Assembly (NCBI GenBank): GCA_034440495.1
Contig: JAWXCE010000074.1
Location: 1-29,983, forward strand
Length of the DNA stretch: 29,983 bases
Direction of reading: 5' to 3'
From: JAWXCE01 sp034440495
GTDB taxonomy: Bacteria; Pseudomonadota; Alphaproteobacteria; Rhizobiales; Rhodomicrobiaceae
The stretch's first letter is position 1, and each line of letters starts with the position of its first letter. The translations under genes were made by a program, and so were the position numbers. Shown here piece after piece: positions 14,005 through 22,310 of the stretch. The notes under the pieces were generated by a model. That model ran no database searches, was not told the origin of the DNA, and was given only the letters and a program-made list of their open reading frames with translations.

Positions 14005-15012
14005 TCATGGGAGCGGACGAAAGCTCTCGGCGATTTTACGGAACTCGGCGAGGCTATCTCCCCAGCCCGCCTTTGGCCCGAAGCCGACAAGACGGAAATA
14101 GCCACCGCCCGCGCCGGGCAGCATGATCTGATAAAGCCCCGCCGCCTCGCCTGATTTCCAGTCAGCCGCCTCGCCGGTAATTTCGACGCCCTGCAGACCT
14201 GCAATGGTCACTTTACGCAACTGCGTTATTTCAGCGTCGCGAAACTGATCGATCGATTTAAACGCTTTCGTCGCCGTTTCCTCCACCAAATTCATGGGCA
14301 ATTTGTGCAGCGATGGCGCCACCAGGAAAAACGGACGCAATTTTTCGCCCGGCGTAGCCCCAGCATCCGCTTTCAAACGATAGCCTTTTGTGTTGCCCAT
14401 AAGGGAGACGTCTTCCTCGAACGGGCCGAGATAACCAAGTTCGAATAGTGCGTCCGCGCCGCTTGCTTCGTCCCGCACCTCCGCGCTGGCAAGCGCGGCC
14501 TCAACATCTTCCTTGGAAATTGCACGCGAAGTGAGCGCCGCTTCCGGCACGTTGGCCGTAATCATCGCCGCGACGCCTTTCTCGCGGAAAATAAGGATGA
14601 ACTTGGCGTAATCGACCAGCGGCGTCTGCTGCGCGCCGGTGAGATAAACGTGCTCGCCCTCCCGGCCTTTCAGCTCCGATTTGATGACCCCAGTCACGCC
14701 CTGCGCAGCCAGGGCCGTGGGATTGTCGCCCAGCGTTCTCACCTGCTCATAAGCGTCGGCGGGCAATTCAATAATAACGATCGAGGTGCTGCTGTTATCG
14801 TCGACGAAGCCCGAAAACCGATCCGAAGGTTTGAAACTGTCCGCCAGCTCCATCGCGATGCGGCTGTTCGGCGCCTGGCGACCGACAGGCGACGCCAGCA
14901 CGCGGAACATCGTCACCGCGATGAAAAACGTTAGGGCTAGCGCGGAAGCCGTGAGTATCAGCCACGTATATTTGTTCAGCGCCATGGGCTGATCCCAAAA
15001 CTCAAAGCTCAT
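14005..15012 (-). CDS. Membrane-anchored extracytoplasmic protein of unknown function
   Basis: The 335-residue product has one N-terminal membrane segment (about residues 16-40, YTWLILTASALALTFFIAVTMFRVLA), after which the chain should lie in the periplasm. The body has no cysteines and contains two similar-looking alpha/beta parts. One is around VIIELPADAYEQVRTL to VYLTGAQQTPLVDYAKFILIFREKG. The other is around KVTIAGLQGVEITGEAADW to GYFRLVGFGPKAGWGDSLAEFRKIAESFRPL. The last part, with a final helix after a strand ending in FRL, recalls the PsbP/DcrB-like fold, but this is an impression only. The gene is convergent with ubiG (7 bp between stops) and lies downstream of gph on the same strand. 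No enzyme motif is seen. Confidence 0.75.
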   Translation of the reverse strand: MSFEFWDQPMALNKYTWLILTASALALTFFIAVTMFRVLASPVGRQAPNSRIAMELADSFKPSDRFSGFVDDNSSTSIVIIELPADAYEQVRTLGDNPTALAAQGVTGVIKSELKGREGEHVYLTGAQQTPLVDYAKFILIFREKGVAAMITANVPEAALTSRAISKEDVEAALASAEVRDEASGADALFELGYLGPFEEDVSLMGNTKGYRLKADAGATPGEKLRPFFLVAPSLHKLPMNLVEETATKAFKSIDQFRDAEITQLRKVTIAGLQGVEITGEAADWKSGEAAGLYQIMLPGAGGGYFRLVGFGPKAGWGDSLAEFRKIAESFRPLP

Positions 15013-15212
15013 GCCCGCTCGCCCTTATGCATAACTATAGAATGTACCGCCGCATGACGATCGCGGATGCGTTGGCGTTTTGATATGTCGCTCAAATACT
15101 CTTGGCACGGTTTTGTTCCGCCAACTCTTTGCCTGCAATGGGCTTATACTCGAATTACGCAAACTCGTACCGAAAAGGTGATTGTCCTGTTGCGAAATCT
15201 CCGCTTTCGTGT

Positions 15213-15887
15213 TCAGCGCTTGTTCAAAACGGTGTGAACCGCCACTCGCAACTCGCGGAAATGATGGATGATTGCGTCGGGTTTTAGCGCGGAGACAGGC
15301 TCGCCGGAATAGCCAAAATCCACGGCAATGGATGGCACGCCTGCTGCTCGCGCTGCGTCGATGTCCGCTGCGCTATCGCCGACCATAACCGCTTTTGTCG
15401 CGTCCCCGTCTGCCGCCTCGATTGTTGCGAGCAAGTGGCCCGGATGCGGTTTTCGCACGGCAAGGGTGTCGCCGCCCAGAACGGCGTGAAAATAGCTGTC
15501 GAGCTTTAATTCCGTCAGAAGTTTCCAGGCGAGGTCTTCGCGCTTGTTGGTGCACACGGCAAGACGCGCGCCTTCCCGCGCCAGCCATGCAATTTCTATT
15601 TCAAATCCTGGGAAAGGCCGGCTTTTAACGGCGATATTGTCGCGGTAGTAAGCGATAAAATCCTCTACCATCGGATCGAGATCGGCGGGATCGACCTTGT
15701 GTCCGAGCGCGTGAATAGCCCGATCGATCATCGCGCGCGCTCCATGCCCGACCTCAGGCAGCACGACTTCCGGGTCGGAAGGCGGCAGTCCCAATTTCAC
15801 CAGCAGATGGTCGAGCGCGGCCATCAGGTCGGGCGCGGTGTCCACCATCGTGCCGTCCAGATCGAAAACCACTGTTACGCCACGCAT
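15213..15887 (-). CDS. gph: Phosphoglycolate phosphatase (HAD hydrolase)
   Basis: Gph removes phosphate from 2-phosphoglycolate, which arises during DNA repair and from oxygenase side reactions. The 224-residue product has all HAD motifs: FDLDGTMVDT with nucleophile Asp9 and Asp11, the Thr of motif II in LAVCTNKRE, the Lys of motif III in VRKPHPGHL, and the acidic motif IV VMVGDSAADIDAARAAG. The helical cap (PDLMAALDHLLVKLGLPP to IAYYRDNI) is of the Gph/PGP type. The final strand is IAVDFGYSGEPV, typical of the family. It is transcribed divergently from the deoxyhypusine-synthase-like gene. Other HAD substrates cannot be excluded. Confidence 0.88.
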   Translation of the reverse strand: MRGVTVVFDLDGTMVDTAPDLMAALDHLLVKLGLPPSDPEVVLPEVGHGARAMIDRAIHALGHKVDPADLDPMVEDFIAYYRDNIAVKSRPFPGFEIEIAWLAREGARLAVCTNKREDLAWKLLTELKLDSYFHAVLGGDTLAVRKPHPGHLLATIEAADGDATKAVMVGDSAADIDAARAAGVPSIAVDFGYSGEPVSALKPDAIIHHFRELRVAVHTVLNKR

Positions 15888-16048
15888 GAAATCTCCATTG
15901 CTTCAAAAAATCCGATCTATATGTTTGCGCCGCACAATCACATTATCGAGTACGTTTCTCATCCAGATTTTTCAAATTGTCTTGTGTTCGAGCGCTTCGA
16001 TTACGATTTAACTCTTGATGATACAATGATTTAACGGGAGCTTCGCTG

Positions 16049-17056
16049 TTGGATAACAAAACTAGCGCCACGACGGGGATATCTCCGGGGCCAATTACGC
16101 AGTTCATCGACCATCATTACCGCCATTTCAACGCGGCAAGCCTTAAGGACGCTTCGCGCGCTTATCGTGCGCATTTAGATAATGGCGGCGTGATGATGAT
16201 AACCCTCGCCGGCGCCATGAGTTCGGCCGAGCTTGGGCTTTCGCTGGCCGAGATGATCCGCGAGGGCAAAGTTCACGCTATTTCCTGCACCGGCGCAAAC
16301 CTGGAGGAGGATGTCTACAATCTCGTGGCGCACAATCATTATGTGCGCATTCCGAACTGGCGCGAACTGACGCCGCAGGACGAGCAGGACCTGCTCGACC
16401 GCCACCTCAACCGCGTGACCGATACCTGCATTCCGGAAGCCGAGGCGATCCGGCGCATCGAAGGCGCAATTTTAGAAGTGTGGATGGAGGCTGACGCGAA
16501 GGGCGAATCCTATCTCCCCCACGAATACTTCTATAAAATCCTGCTGTCTGGCGCGCTCGAAAAGCATTACGAAATCGATTCGAAAAACTCGTGGCTTCTC
16601 GCCGCAGCGCAGAAAAACCTGCCAATCATCGTGCCCGGCTGGGAAGATTCCACGACTGGCAATATTTTCGCCAGCCACGTCATGCGCGGCACTGTGAAGG
16701 ACGCCCGGACGATGAAATCGGGCATCCAGTACATGACGGCGCTGGCGAAGTGGTACATCGAGACCTCTAAAAACCACGACATCGGCTTTTTCCAGATCGG
16801 CGGCGGCATAGCGGGCGATTTCCCGATCTGCGTGGTGCCCATGCTCAATCAGGATATGGGGCTGGATGAAGTGAAATGCTGGAAATACTTCTGCCAGATC
16901 AGCGATTCCACAATGTCCTATGGCTCGTATTCCGGCGCGGCTCCAAATGAGAAAATCACTTGGGGCAAGTTGGAAATCGACACGCCAAAGTTCATGATCG
17001 AGTCCGACGCAACCATCGTAGCGCCCCTGATGTTTGCCTATATCCTCGGCAAGTAA
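16049..17056 (+). CDS. Deoxyhypusine synthase-like enzyme (bacterial, likely polyamine metabolism)
   Basis: The 335-residue product belongs to the deoxyhypusine synthase family (COG1899). It starts at a TTG with a GGGAG ribosome binding site 8 bp upstream; no better ATG exists. Family segments are seen in order: LDNGGVMMITLAGAMSSAELG, HAISCTGANLEED, the NAD-binding GFFQIGGGIAGDFPI, and AAPNEKITWGKLEID, where Lys307 matches the lysine that carries the aminobutyl group. A late GSD-like ESDATIV follows. Bacteria lack eIF5A, so it cannot make hypusine in the normal way. From knowledge of the family, some bacterial members are thought to act on polyamines (for example homospermidine formation), so that is the best guess. 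The aldehyde dehydrogenase gene starts 13 bp later. Confidence 0.85.
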   Translation: MDNKTSATTGISPGPITQFIDHHYRHFNAASLKDASRAYRAHLDNGGVMMITLAGAMSSAELGLSLAEMIREGKVHAISCTGANLEEDVYNLVAHNHYVRIPNWRELTPQDEQDLLDRHLNRVTDTCIPEAEAIRRIEGAILEVWMEADAKGESYLPHEYFYKILLSGALEKHYEIDSKNSWLLAAAQKNLPIIVPGWEDSTTGNIFASHVMRGTVKDARTMKSGIQYMTALAKWYIETSKNHDIGFFQIGGGIAGDFPICVVPMLNQDMGLDEVKCWKYFCQISDSTMSYGSYSGAAPNEKITWGKLEIDTPKFMIESDATIVAPLMFAYILGK

Positions 17057-17069
17057 TCCTGGAGCGCGG

Positions 17070-18518
17070 ATGAAAAGCCTGAATGAAAACCTGATAAAAC
17101 AGCAATGCTATGTGGGTGGCGCCTGGATTGGCGAGGGGAAGACCGAGGTCACGAACCCCTCAACCGGCGCCGTCATTGGCCGCGTGCCGCACTTCGGCGC
17201 GGACGAGACACGGCAAGCGATAGCAAGCGCGGCTGGCGCATTCCAATCTTGGAGCGGTTTGCTCGCCAAGGAGCGTAGCCAGATTTTGCGTCGCTGGTTC
17301 GATCTCATCACCGCGAACGCGGACGACCTGGCCAAGCTGATGACGTCCGAGCAGGGAAAGCCTCTGGCCGAAGCGCGCTGTGAGGTGGCGTATGGAGCGT
17401 CATTCGTAGAGTTTTTCGCGGAGCAGGCCAAGCGCGTTTATGGCGAGACTATCCCGACGCATCGCCAGGGCGGCCGCATTATCGTGCTGCGCCAGGCAAC
17501 GGGCGTCGTCGCGGCCATCACACCGTGGAATTTTCCGCTAGCCATGATAACCCGCAAGGTCGCGCCCGCGCTCGCTGCCGGTTGTACGGTTGTGGTGAAG
17601 CCCGCGCCGGAGACGCCGCTTACCGCGCTCGCCCTCGCCGAGTTGGCGCATCAGGCGGGTATACCGGCGGGCGTCTTTAACGTCGTGACAGGAGACGCGG
17701 AGGCGATTGGCGGGGAGATGACGTGCAACCCGCACGTGCGCGTCGTGGCGTTCACAGGTTCGACTCGCGTCGGCAAAATTCTGATGAGCCGGGCCGCGTC
17801 AACCGTCAAAAAGGTGGCGCTGGAGCTGGGCGGGAACGCGCCGTTCATTGTTTTCGACGATGCCGATCTGGATAAAGCGGTGGAAGGCGCGATTGCCTCG
17901 AAATACCGCAACATGGGCCAGACGTGCGTATGCGCGAATCGTTTTCTCGTGCAGGACGGTGTTTACGACGCTTTCGCCGATAAACTGGCGTCCAAGGTTG
18001 CGGCAATGAACGTCGGCGATGGCCTTCAGGACGGCGTCACGCAAGGCCCGCTTATTAATGCCGCCGCGCTGAAAAAAGTCGAGGCTCACGTTGCTGACGC
18101 GGTAGCGAAGGGCGCGAAAATTATGACAGGCGGCAAGCGGCATTCGCTCGGCGGCACGTTTTATGAGCCAACGGTTTTAACGGGCGCCACAACGAATATG
18201 ATTTTGACGCGAGAGGAAACGTTTGGCCCGGTTGCCGCATTATACCGCTTCACCAAAGAGGACGAAGCGGTGAAGCTTGCAAATGACACCCAGTTCGGCC
18301 TCTCAGCCTATTTTTACGCTCGCGATCTCGGCCGCGTCTGGCGTGTCGCCGAGGCGCTGGAGGTCGGTATTGTCGGCGTAAACGCGGGCATTATTTCAAC
18401 GGAAGTCGCTCCGTTTGGCGGCGTAAAAGAATCCGGGTTGGGCCGCGAGGGTTCGCATCACGGCATGGAAGAATTTTTGGAAATGAAATACATCTATTTA
18501 GGCGGTATTGATGGTTAG
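17070..18518 (+). CDS. gabD: NAD(P)-dependent succinate-semialdehyde dehydrogenase
   Basis: GabD oxidises succinate semialdehyde, the breakdown product of GABA, to succinate. The ATG at 17070 has a GGAG ribosome binding site at 17061-17064 and gives 482 residues, the usual length. Motifs are TPWNFPLAMITRK (cofactor and substrate pocket), FTGSTRVGK, the catalytic Glu252 in LELGGNAPF and the nucleophile Cys286 in GQTCVCANR. The Cys-Val-Cys pair is typical of this subfamily and can form a redox-sensitive disulfide. It ends with GLGREGSHHGMEEFLEMKYIYLGG, also typical. It follows the deoxyhypusine-synthase-like gene after 13 bp, so the pair may join polyamine and GABA metabolism. Confidence 0.92.
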   Translation: MKSLNENLIKQQCYVGGAWIGEGKTEVTNPSTGAVIGRVPHFGADETRQAIASAAGAFQSWSGLLAKERSQILRRWFDLITANADDLAKLMTSEQGKPLAEARCEVAYGASFVEFFAEQAKRVYGETIPTHRQGGRIIVLRQATGVVAAITPWNFPLAMITRKVAPALAAGCTVVVKPAPETPLTALALAELAHQAGIPAGVFNVVTGDAEAIGGEMTCNPHVRVVAFTGSTRVGKILMSRAASTVKKVALELGGNAPFIVFDDADLDKAVEGAIASKYRNMGQTCVCANRFLVQDGVYDAFADKLASKVAAMNVGDGLQDGVTQGPLINAAALKKVEAHVADAVAKGAKIMTGGKRHSLGGTFYEPTVLTGATTNMILTREETFGPVAALYRFTKEDEAVKLANDTQFGLSAYFYARDLGRVWRVAEALEVGIVGVNAGIISTEVAPFGGVKESGLGREGSHHGMEEFLEMKYIYLGGIDG

Positions 18519-18588
18519 AAAGCTGCGCGCTCGCGACAAAAGCTCTCCCGGGCGGTTTCAGAAGCGCACAATTGCGGAAGTCGATGAT

Positions 18589-19290
18589 GTGAGCCTCAAA
18601 TACAAAAAATTGGCGGCGGCGCGTGCGCTGGAGTATGTTGAGCCGGATATGAAGCTTGGGCTTGGCACCGGCTCGACGGCGGCGGCGTTCATCGACCTGC
18701 TGGGCGAGAAGGTGGCGGGCGGACTTAAAGTGATCTGCGTTCCGACCTCGGAGGCGACGCGCGCGCAAGCCGAGCGGCTTCGCATTCCGCTGACAACGCT
18801 TGACGACGAGCCGATCCTCGATCTGGCTATCGACGGGGCCGACGAGATCGACCCGCAGTTGCGCCTCATTAAAGGCGGCGGCGGCGCGCATTTGCGCGAG
18901 AAAATTGTGGCTATGGCGTCGGATCGTTTCATTGTCATCGCCGAGGGTGGCAAGAGGGTCAAAAAGCTCGGCAAGTTTCCATTGCCGATCGAAGTTGTCC
19001 AGTTCGGTCTGAAAGCGACCTTGCGCATGATCGAGGATGCTGCGGCCGACACTGGCAGCAAAGGCGCCTTCACGATGCGTTTGAAAAAGGACGGCTCGCT
19101 TTACATCACCGACAACGGCAACCTGATCGTGGACGCCGGATTTGGGGAAATCCCCGATCCGGAAGATTTGGCCGAAGTATTGGAAATGATTCCCGGTGTA
19201 GTCGAGCACGGCTTGTTCATCGGCATCGCCGACGAAGTCATCGTCGCGGGGCCAAATGGCGTTGAAGTTCTCACCAGCGGAGACGACTAA
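18589..19290 (+). CDS. rpiA: Ribose-5-phosphate isomerase A
   Basis: RpiA interconverts ribose 5-phosphate and ribulose 5-phosphate in the pentose phosphate pathway. Family motifs are GLGTGSTAAAFI (phosphate loop, residues 24-35), AIDGADEID (acidic active-site motif near 80-88), and KGGGGAHLREKIVA with the catalytic Glu and Lys (95-108). The GTG at 18589 gives 233 residues, the normal size, and has a GGAAG ribosome binding site. The frame is open upstream to TTG/ATG codons at 18508-18511, but that adds ~27 basic residues and overlaps gabD. The gene probably shares a transcript with the two genes before it. Confidence 0.95.
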   Translation: MSLKYKKLAAARALEYVEPDMKLGLGTGSTAAAFIDLLGEKVAGGLKVICVPTSEATRAQAERLRIPLTTLDDEPILDLAIDGADEIDPQLRLIKGGGGAHLREKIVAMASDRFIVIAEGGKRVKKLGKFPLPIEVVQFGLKATLRMIEDAAADTGSKGAFTMRLKKDGSLYITDNGNLIVDAGFGEIPDPEDLAEVLEMIPGVVEHGLFIGIADEVIVAGPNGVEVLTSGDD

Positions 19291-19332
19291 ACCGCTAAGC
19301 CGTTCGGGTTTCGCGGCGATAACCGGAGGCTT

Positions 19333-20502
19333 ATGCTTATGTTGAAATTTGCGAGCGGCGCGATTTTAGCGCTCGTTGTTTGGCAAGCTCCGCTTTATGC
19401 GCAGCAAGGGCAGGAACCGGGTGCGAGCAGCGAGGCGACCGACGTTTCCGTGCGTTTGGTTGAAAAATTTGTCGAGGTCTCCCGGCTACCGGACTTATAC
19501 GCAAATCTTCTGAAAAATCTCAACATGGCCTCCCATGTCGATGCGGAGTTAGTTCAGCAAAAGGAAGTCGAGACATCCTCCTCTCCAATATCAGAGCTGC
19601 CCCTGCTCCAGGCTCTTATACCTCACCTTGCTGTCATCAATGCTGCCGGGGCAGACCTTCAAACCGGCTTCGCTGAAAACCGCACCGCTTTGATCTTGGA
19701 CGCAGCCGAGCTGGTGAAGCTTGCTCTAAGTGAAGACCAACGGCAAAAATTTCTTGCGCTCTTGAAGCTGAGCGGCGTCAGGAAAATATTTGATGTTTTT
19801 TATGCTCTTGTTGAGCCTCCAGCCAATTGGAGTGAGCAAGACTCAAAGACATTTGCCAAATTTCGTGTCTTGGCTGATGCAATGAAAGCCGCCGGATCAA
19901 ATCGATCCTCTGTCGCTGCCTTCGAGTTCGATGAACCGTCACTTGAGAGTATCGATGTTGCCAAAGTAATTCTTGCGGATGCGCTTGCAGTCACCCACTT
20001 TGCGGATATGCGGAATTCAGCAGCGCTCTTTCTGAAAGATATCGCACTCCCTCGCGCGGAATTGGTGGCGGAAAAACAAAGCAGGGATGCGCTGGAAGGC
20101 ATTACCGCGTTTGCAGACATGGCTTCAGGAACTCATGAAGAGTTGGCCGAGAGTGGATCAGCCTCATTGGCGGGTTTGCTGTCTCTCGAACAGTTGGAGG
20201 AACTGCACGAGTTCGTAAAATCCGATGCAATGCGCAAACTGTCAGATCAGTTGCAGAAAATTGTCAACGCAATTGCTCTAATCAGCCCGGATGAAGCCGA
20301 CGAGGTTCAGGCATTCATGAACGATCCGAAATTGCTTGCCGCGCTGGAAATGCCGCCAGAAACTGCAAAATTGATCGAAGCGCAGTTGTCGCTTCTTGGA
20401 GTAAAATGGCTTTTTACGTTGAGCGAAAGCATTTCACCGGAAACGCGCGACAAGCTGCTCGCCGCGTGGATCTCGATAAGCATGCAAGCGTCGCCACGCT
20501 AA
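19333..20502 (+). CDS. Secreted helical protein, diverged DUF2059-like repeats
   Basis: The 389-residue product has a clear signal peptide (MLMLKFASGAILALVVWQAPLYAQQ) and no other membrane segment. The mature chain is helical and acidic. It carries several units with the pattern of DUF2059 proteins (short helix, 'LS-E-L-L-F--S', helix). The best is LLSLEQLEELHEFVKSDAMRKLSDQLQKIV near residues 277-308. Weaker ones are LALSEDQRQKFLALLKLSGVRKIFDVF near 131-156, ISPDEADEVQAFM and ISPETRDKLLAAW. A DUF2059 gene between rpiA and gor is a common arrangement in Hyphomicrobiales, which supports this reading. The function is unknown. Its G+C is lower than that of its neighbours. Confidence 0.72.
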   Translation: MLMLKFASGAILALVVWQAPLYAQQGQEPGASSEATDVSVRLVEKFVEVSRLPDLYANLLKNLNMASHVDAELVQQKEVETSSSPISELPLLQALIPHLAVINAAGADLQTGFAENRTALILDAAELVKLALSEDQRQKFLALLKLSGVRKIFDVFYALVEPPANWSEQDSKTFAKFRVLADAMKAAGSNRSSVAAFEFDEPSLESIDVAKVILADALAVTHFADMRNSAALFLKDIALPRAELVAEKQSRDALEGITAFADMASGTHEELAESGSASLAGLLSLEQLEELHEFVKSDAMRKLSDQLQKIVNAIALISPDEADEVQAFMNDPKLLAALEMPPETAKLIEAQLSLLGVKWLFTLSESISPETRDKLLAAWISISMQASPR

Positions 20503-20520
20503 TCAGGAGCCTTTGCTGCC

Positions 20521-21927
20521 ATGGCCTATGATTATGACCTGTTTGTCATTGGCGCAGGCTCGGGCGGCGTCCGGGCGGCGCGGATTTCGGCTCAATACGG
20601 CGCGCGCGTCGCTATCGCGGAAGAATACCGCATTGGCGGCACCTGCGTCATACGCGGTTGCGTGCCGAAAAAGCTGCTGGTTTACGCCAGCCATTACTCT
20701 GACATCTTGGAGGATGCGGGCGGCTATGGCTGGACGGTAGAAGGCGCAAGATTTGACTGGGCGACACTCATCGCCAACAAGGGCGTGGAAATTGACCGCC
20801 TTAGCGGAATTTATGAGGCCAACCTTAAACGCTCCAATGTTAGCGTGTTTCAGGCACGCGCAACGCTTGAGGACGCTCACACCATCCGGCTGGAGCCAGG
20901 CGGCAAAACCGTAACCGCCGACAAAATCCTGATCGCAACTGGCGGCGCTCCATTTGTGCCGAAATTCCGCGGCGACGAGCACGCCATCACTTCAAACGAA
21001 GCATTTCACCTGACGGAGCTGCCGCGCCGTGTCGCTATCGTAGGTGGCGGCTATATCGCGGTAGAGTTCGCGGGCATCTTCCACGGCCTCGGCTCGGAGG
21101 TAAGCATCATCTATCGCGGCCCGGAGATTTTGCGCGGCTTCGATGAGGACATGCGAGTGGGACTTACGCACGCGCTGCAAGCAAAAGGCGTGGGGTTTCA
21201 TATGAACGCCGATATTTCAGCCATTGCGCAAGACGGCGGCGCATTAACCGCAAGCCTGATGAGCGGCGAAATCTTGGCCGCAGATTTGGTGATGTTTGCG
21301 ACAGGCCGAAAGCCTGCGACGACGGGGCTCGGGCTTGACCTTGCTGGCCTAAAACTCGGCATGTTTGGCGAAGTGATCGTGGATGAGTATTCGCGCTCCT
21401 CCGTTGAGAACATTTACGCGGTCGGCGATGTGACGAACCGCGTGAATCTGACCCCCGTCGCCATCCGCGAGGGCCATGCATTCGCTGACACCGTATTTGG
21501 CGGCAAACCGACGTGCGCGGACTACCACCTTATTCCCACAGCGGTGTTCTCGCAGCCCGAGATCGGCACGGTAGGTCTAAGCGAGGCGGAAGCGCGCCGC
21601 CAGTTCGCCCGCGTGGATATCTATAAATCCACCTTCCGGCCGATGAAGCATGTTCTGCCGAAGCGCGAGGAGCGTATGACGATGAAACTCGTTGTGGACG
21701 GCGAAACTGACCGCGTTGTCGGCTGCCACATTCTCGGGCCGGACGCCGCCGAAATCGTGCAAATCGTCGCCATCCCGATGCGAATGGGCGCGACCAAAGC
21801 CGACTTCGACGCGACCATGGCGCTGCACCCCAGCGCAGGCGAAGAACTCGTCACCATGCGCGAAAAGTGGACGCCGCCGAAGGAAGACACCGCCTCCATC
21901 GACCCCGCGATGGATTCTCACGAATGA
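20521..21927 (+). CDS. gor: Glutathione-disulfide reductase
   Basis: Gor reduces oxidised glutathione with NADPH, using FAD and a redox-active disulfide. The 468-residue product shows the FAD loop DLFVIGAGSGGVRAAR, the active-site pair in GGTCVIRGCVPKK (Cys42, Cys47), the NAD(P) loop VAIVGGGYIAVEFAGIF followed by GSEVSIIYRG with an Arg suited to NADPH, the FAD-binding ENIYAVGDVTNRVNLTPVA, and the C-terminal interface ALHPSAGEELVTM with the catalytic His-Glu. The start ATG follows AGGAG. It ends an operon-like run from the deoxyhypusine-synthase-like gene. A peroxiredoxin of the glutathione-linked type lies about 380 bp downstream. Confidence 0.95.
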   Translation: MAYDYDLFVIGAGSGGVRAARISAQYGARVAIAEEYRIGGTCVIRGCVPKKLLVYASHYSDILEDAGGYGWTVEGARFDWATLIANKGVEIDRLSGIYEANLKRSNVSVFQARATLEDAHTIRLEPGGKTVTADKILIATGGAPFVPKFRGDEHAITSNEAFHLTELPRRVAIVGGGYIAVEFAGIFHGLGSEVSIIYRGPEILRGFDEDMRVGLTHALQAKGVGFHMNADISAIAQDGGALTASLMSGEILAADLVMFATGRKPATTGLGLDLAGLKLGMFGEVIVDEYSRSSVENIYAVGDVTNRVNLTPVAIREGHAFADTVFGGKPTCADYHLIPTAVFSQPEIGTVGLSEAEARRQFARVDIYKSTFRPMKHVLPKREERMTMKLVVDGETDRVVGCHILGPDAAEIVQIVAIPMRMGATKADFDATMALHPSAGEELVTMREKWTPPKEDTASIDPAMDSHE

Positions 21928-21989
21928 GTTCGCTACTGCGAAGGGCTTAATAGAATCTTGTTTCTGGTTTCTATAACCATCTTGCCGGT

Positions 21990-22190
21990 TGACGCCCCAG
22001 TTCGGCTGGCGAGCAAACGGACTTATCCCGCCACAACGCTGAAGCCACGCGCCGCTTCTCCAGCACGCCCAGCTTCTATGGCAGCTTTCAGCGCGAGAAA
22101 GTTGGTGTGGCCAGTTATGCCGTCGATTTTCCTCGGCGATTGCATTGATCTCGCAGATGGCCAGCCGTCGATAATCCGCTAAATGACTAA
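21990..22190 (-). pseudogene. Remnant of a methyl-accepting chemotaxis protein signalling domain
   Basis: On the minus strand 22127-22026 translates to 34 residues containing TNFLALKAAIEAGRAGEAAR and GFSVVAG, the unmistakable hairpin tip of chemotaxis receptors (consensus TNLLALNAAIEAARAGE-GRGFAVVA). A TAA stop stands where the usual Glu codon follows (22023-22025). After it the same frame goes on as VRLLASRTGAS, which fits the receptor consensus VRxLAxRS. Just upstream, a different frame reads EINAIAEE, so there is also a frameshift. Nothing else of a receptor (ligand domain, membrane helices, adaptation sites) is seen nearby. This is a dead fragment filling the gap between gor and the peroxiredoxin gene. 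Confidence 0.8.
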
Positions 22191-22310
22191 GAATTATTAT
22201 ATTAATCGCTGCAACACATTTAGGCAAAAAGTTCCCGTATCTGGTTGTTTATAACCAATAAAGTCAGGGTGTTATAACTGCATAAAATTTTAAATTTATA
22301 GCAATCCGAA

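Noticed and set aside
18391..19209. 272-codon minus-strand frame opposite rpiA
   Set aside because: Antisense shadow of gabD/rpiA; composition follows the codon bias of the real genes.
21577..22227. 216-codon minus-strand frame past the end of gor
   Set aside because: Its first part is the chemotaxis receptor remnant read in the wrong frame and the rest is antisense to gor, so it is not a gene.
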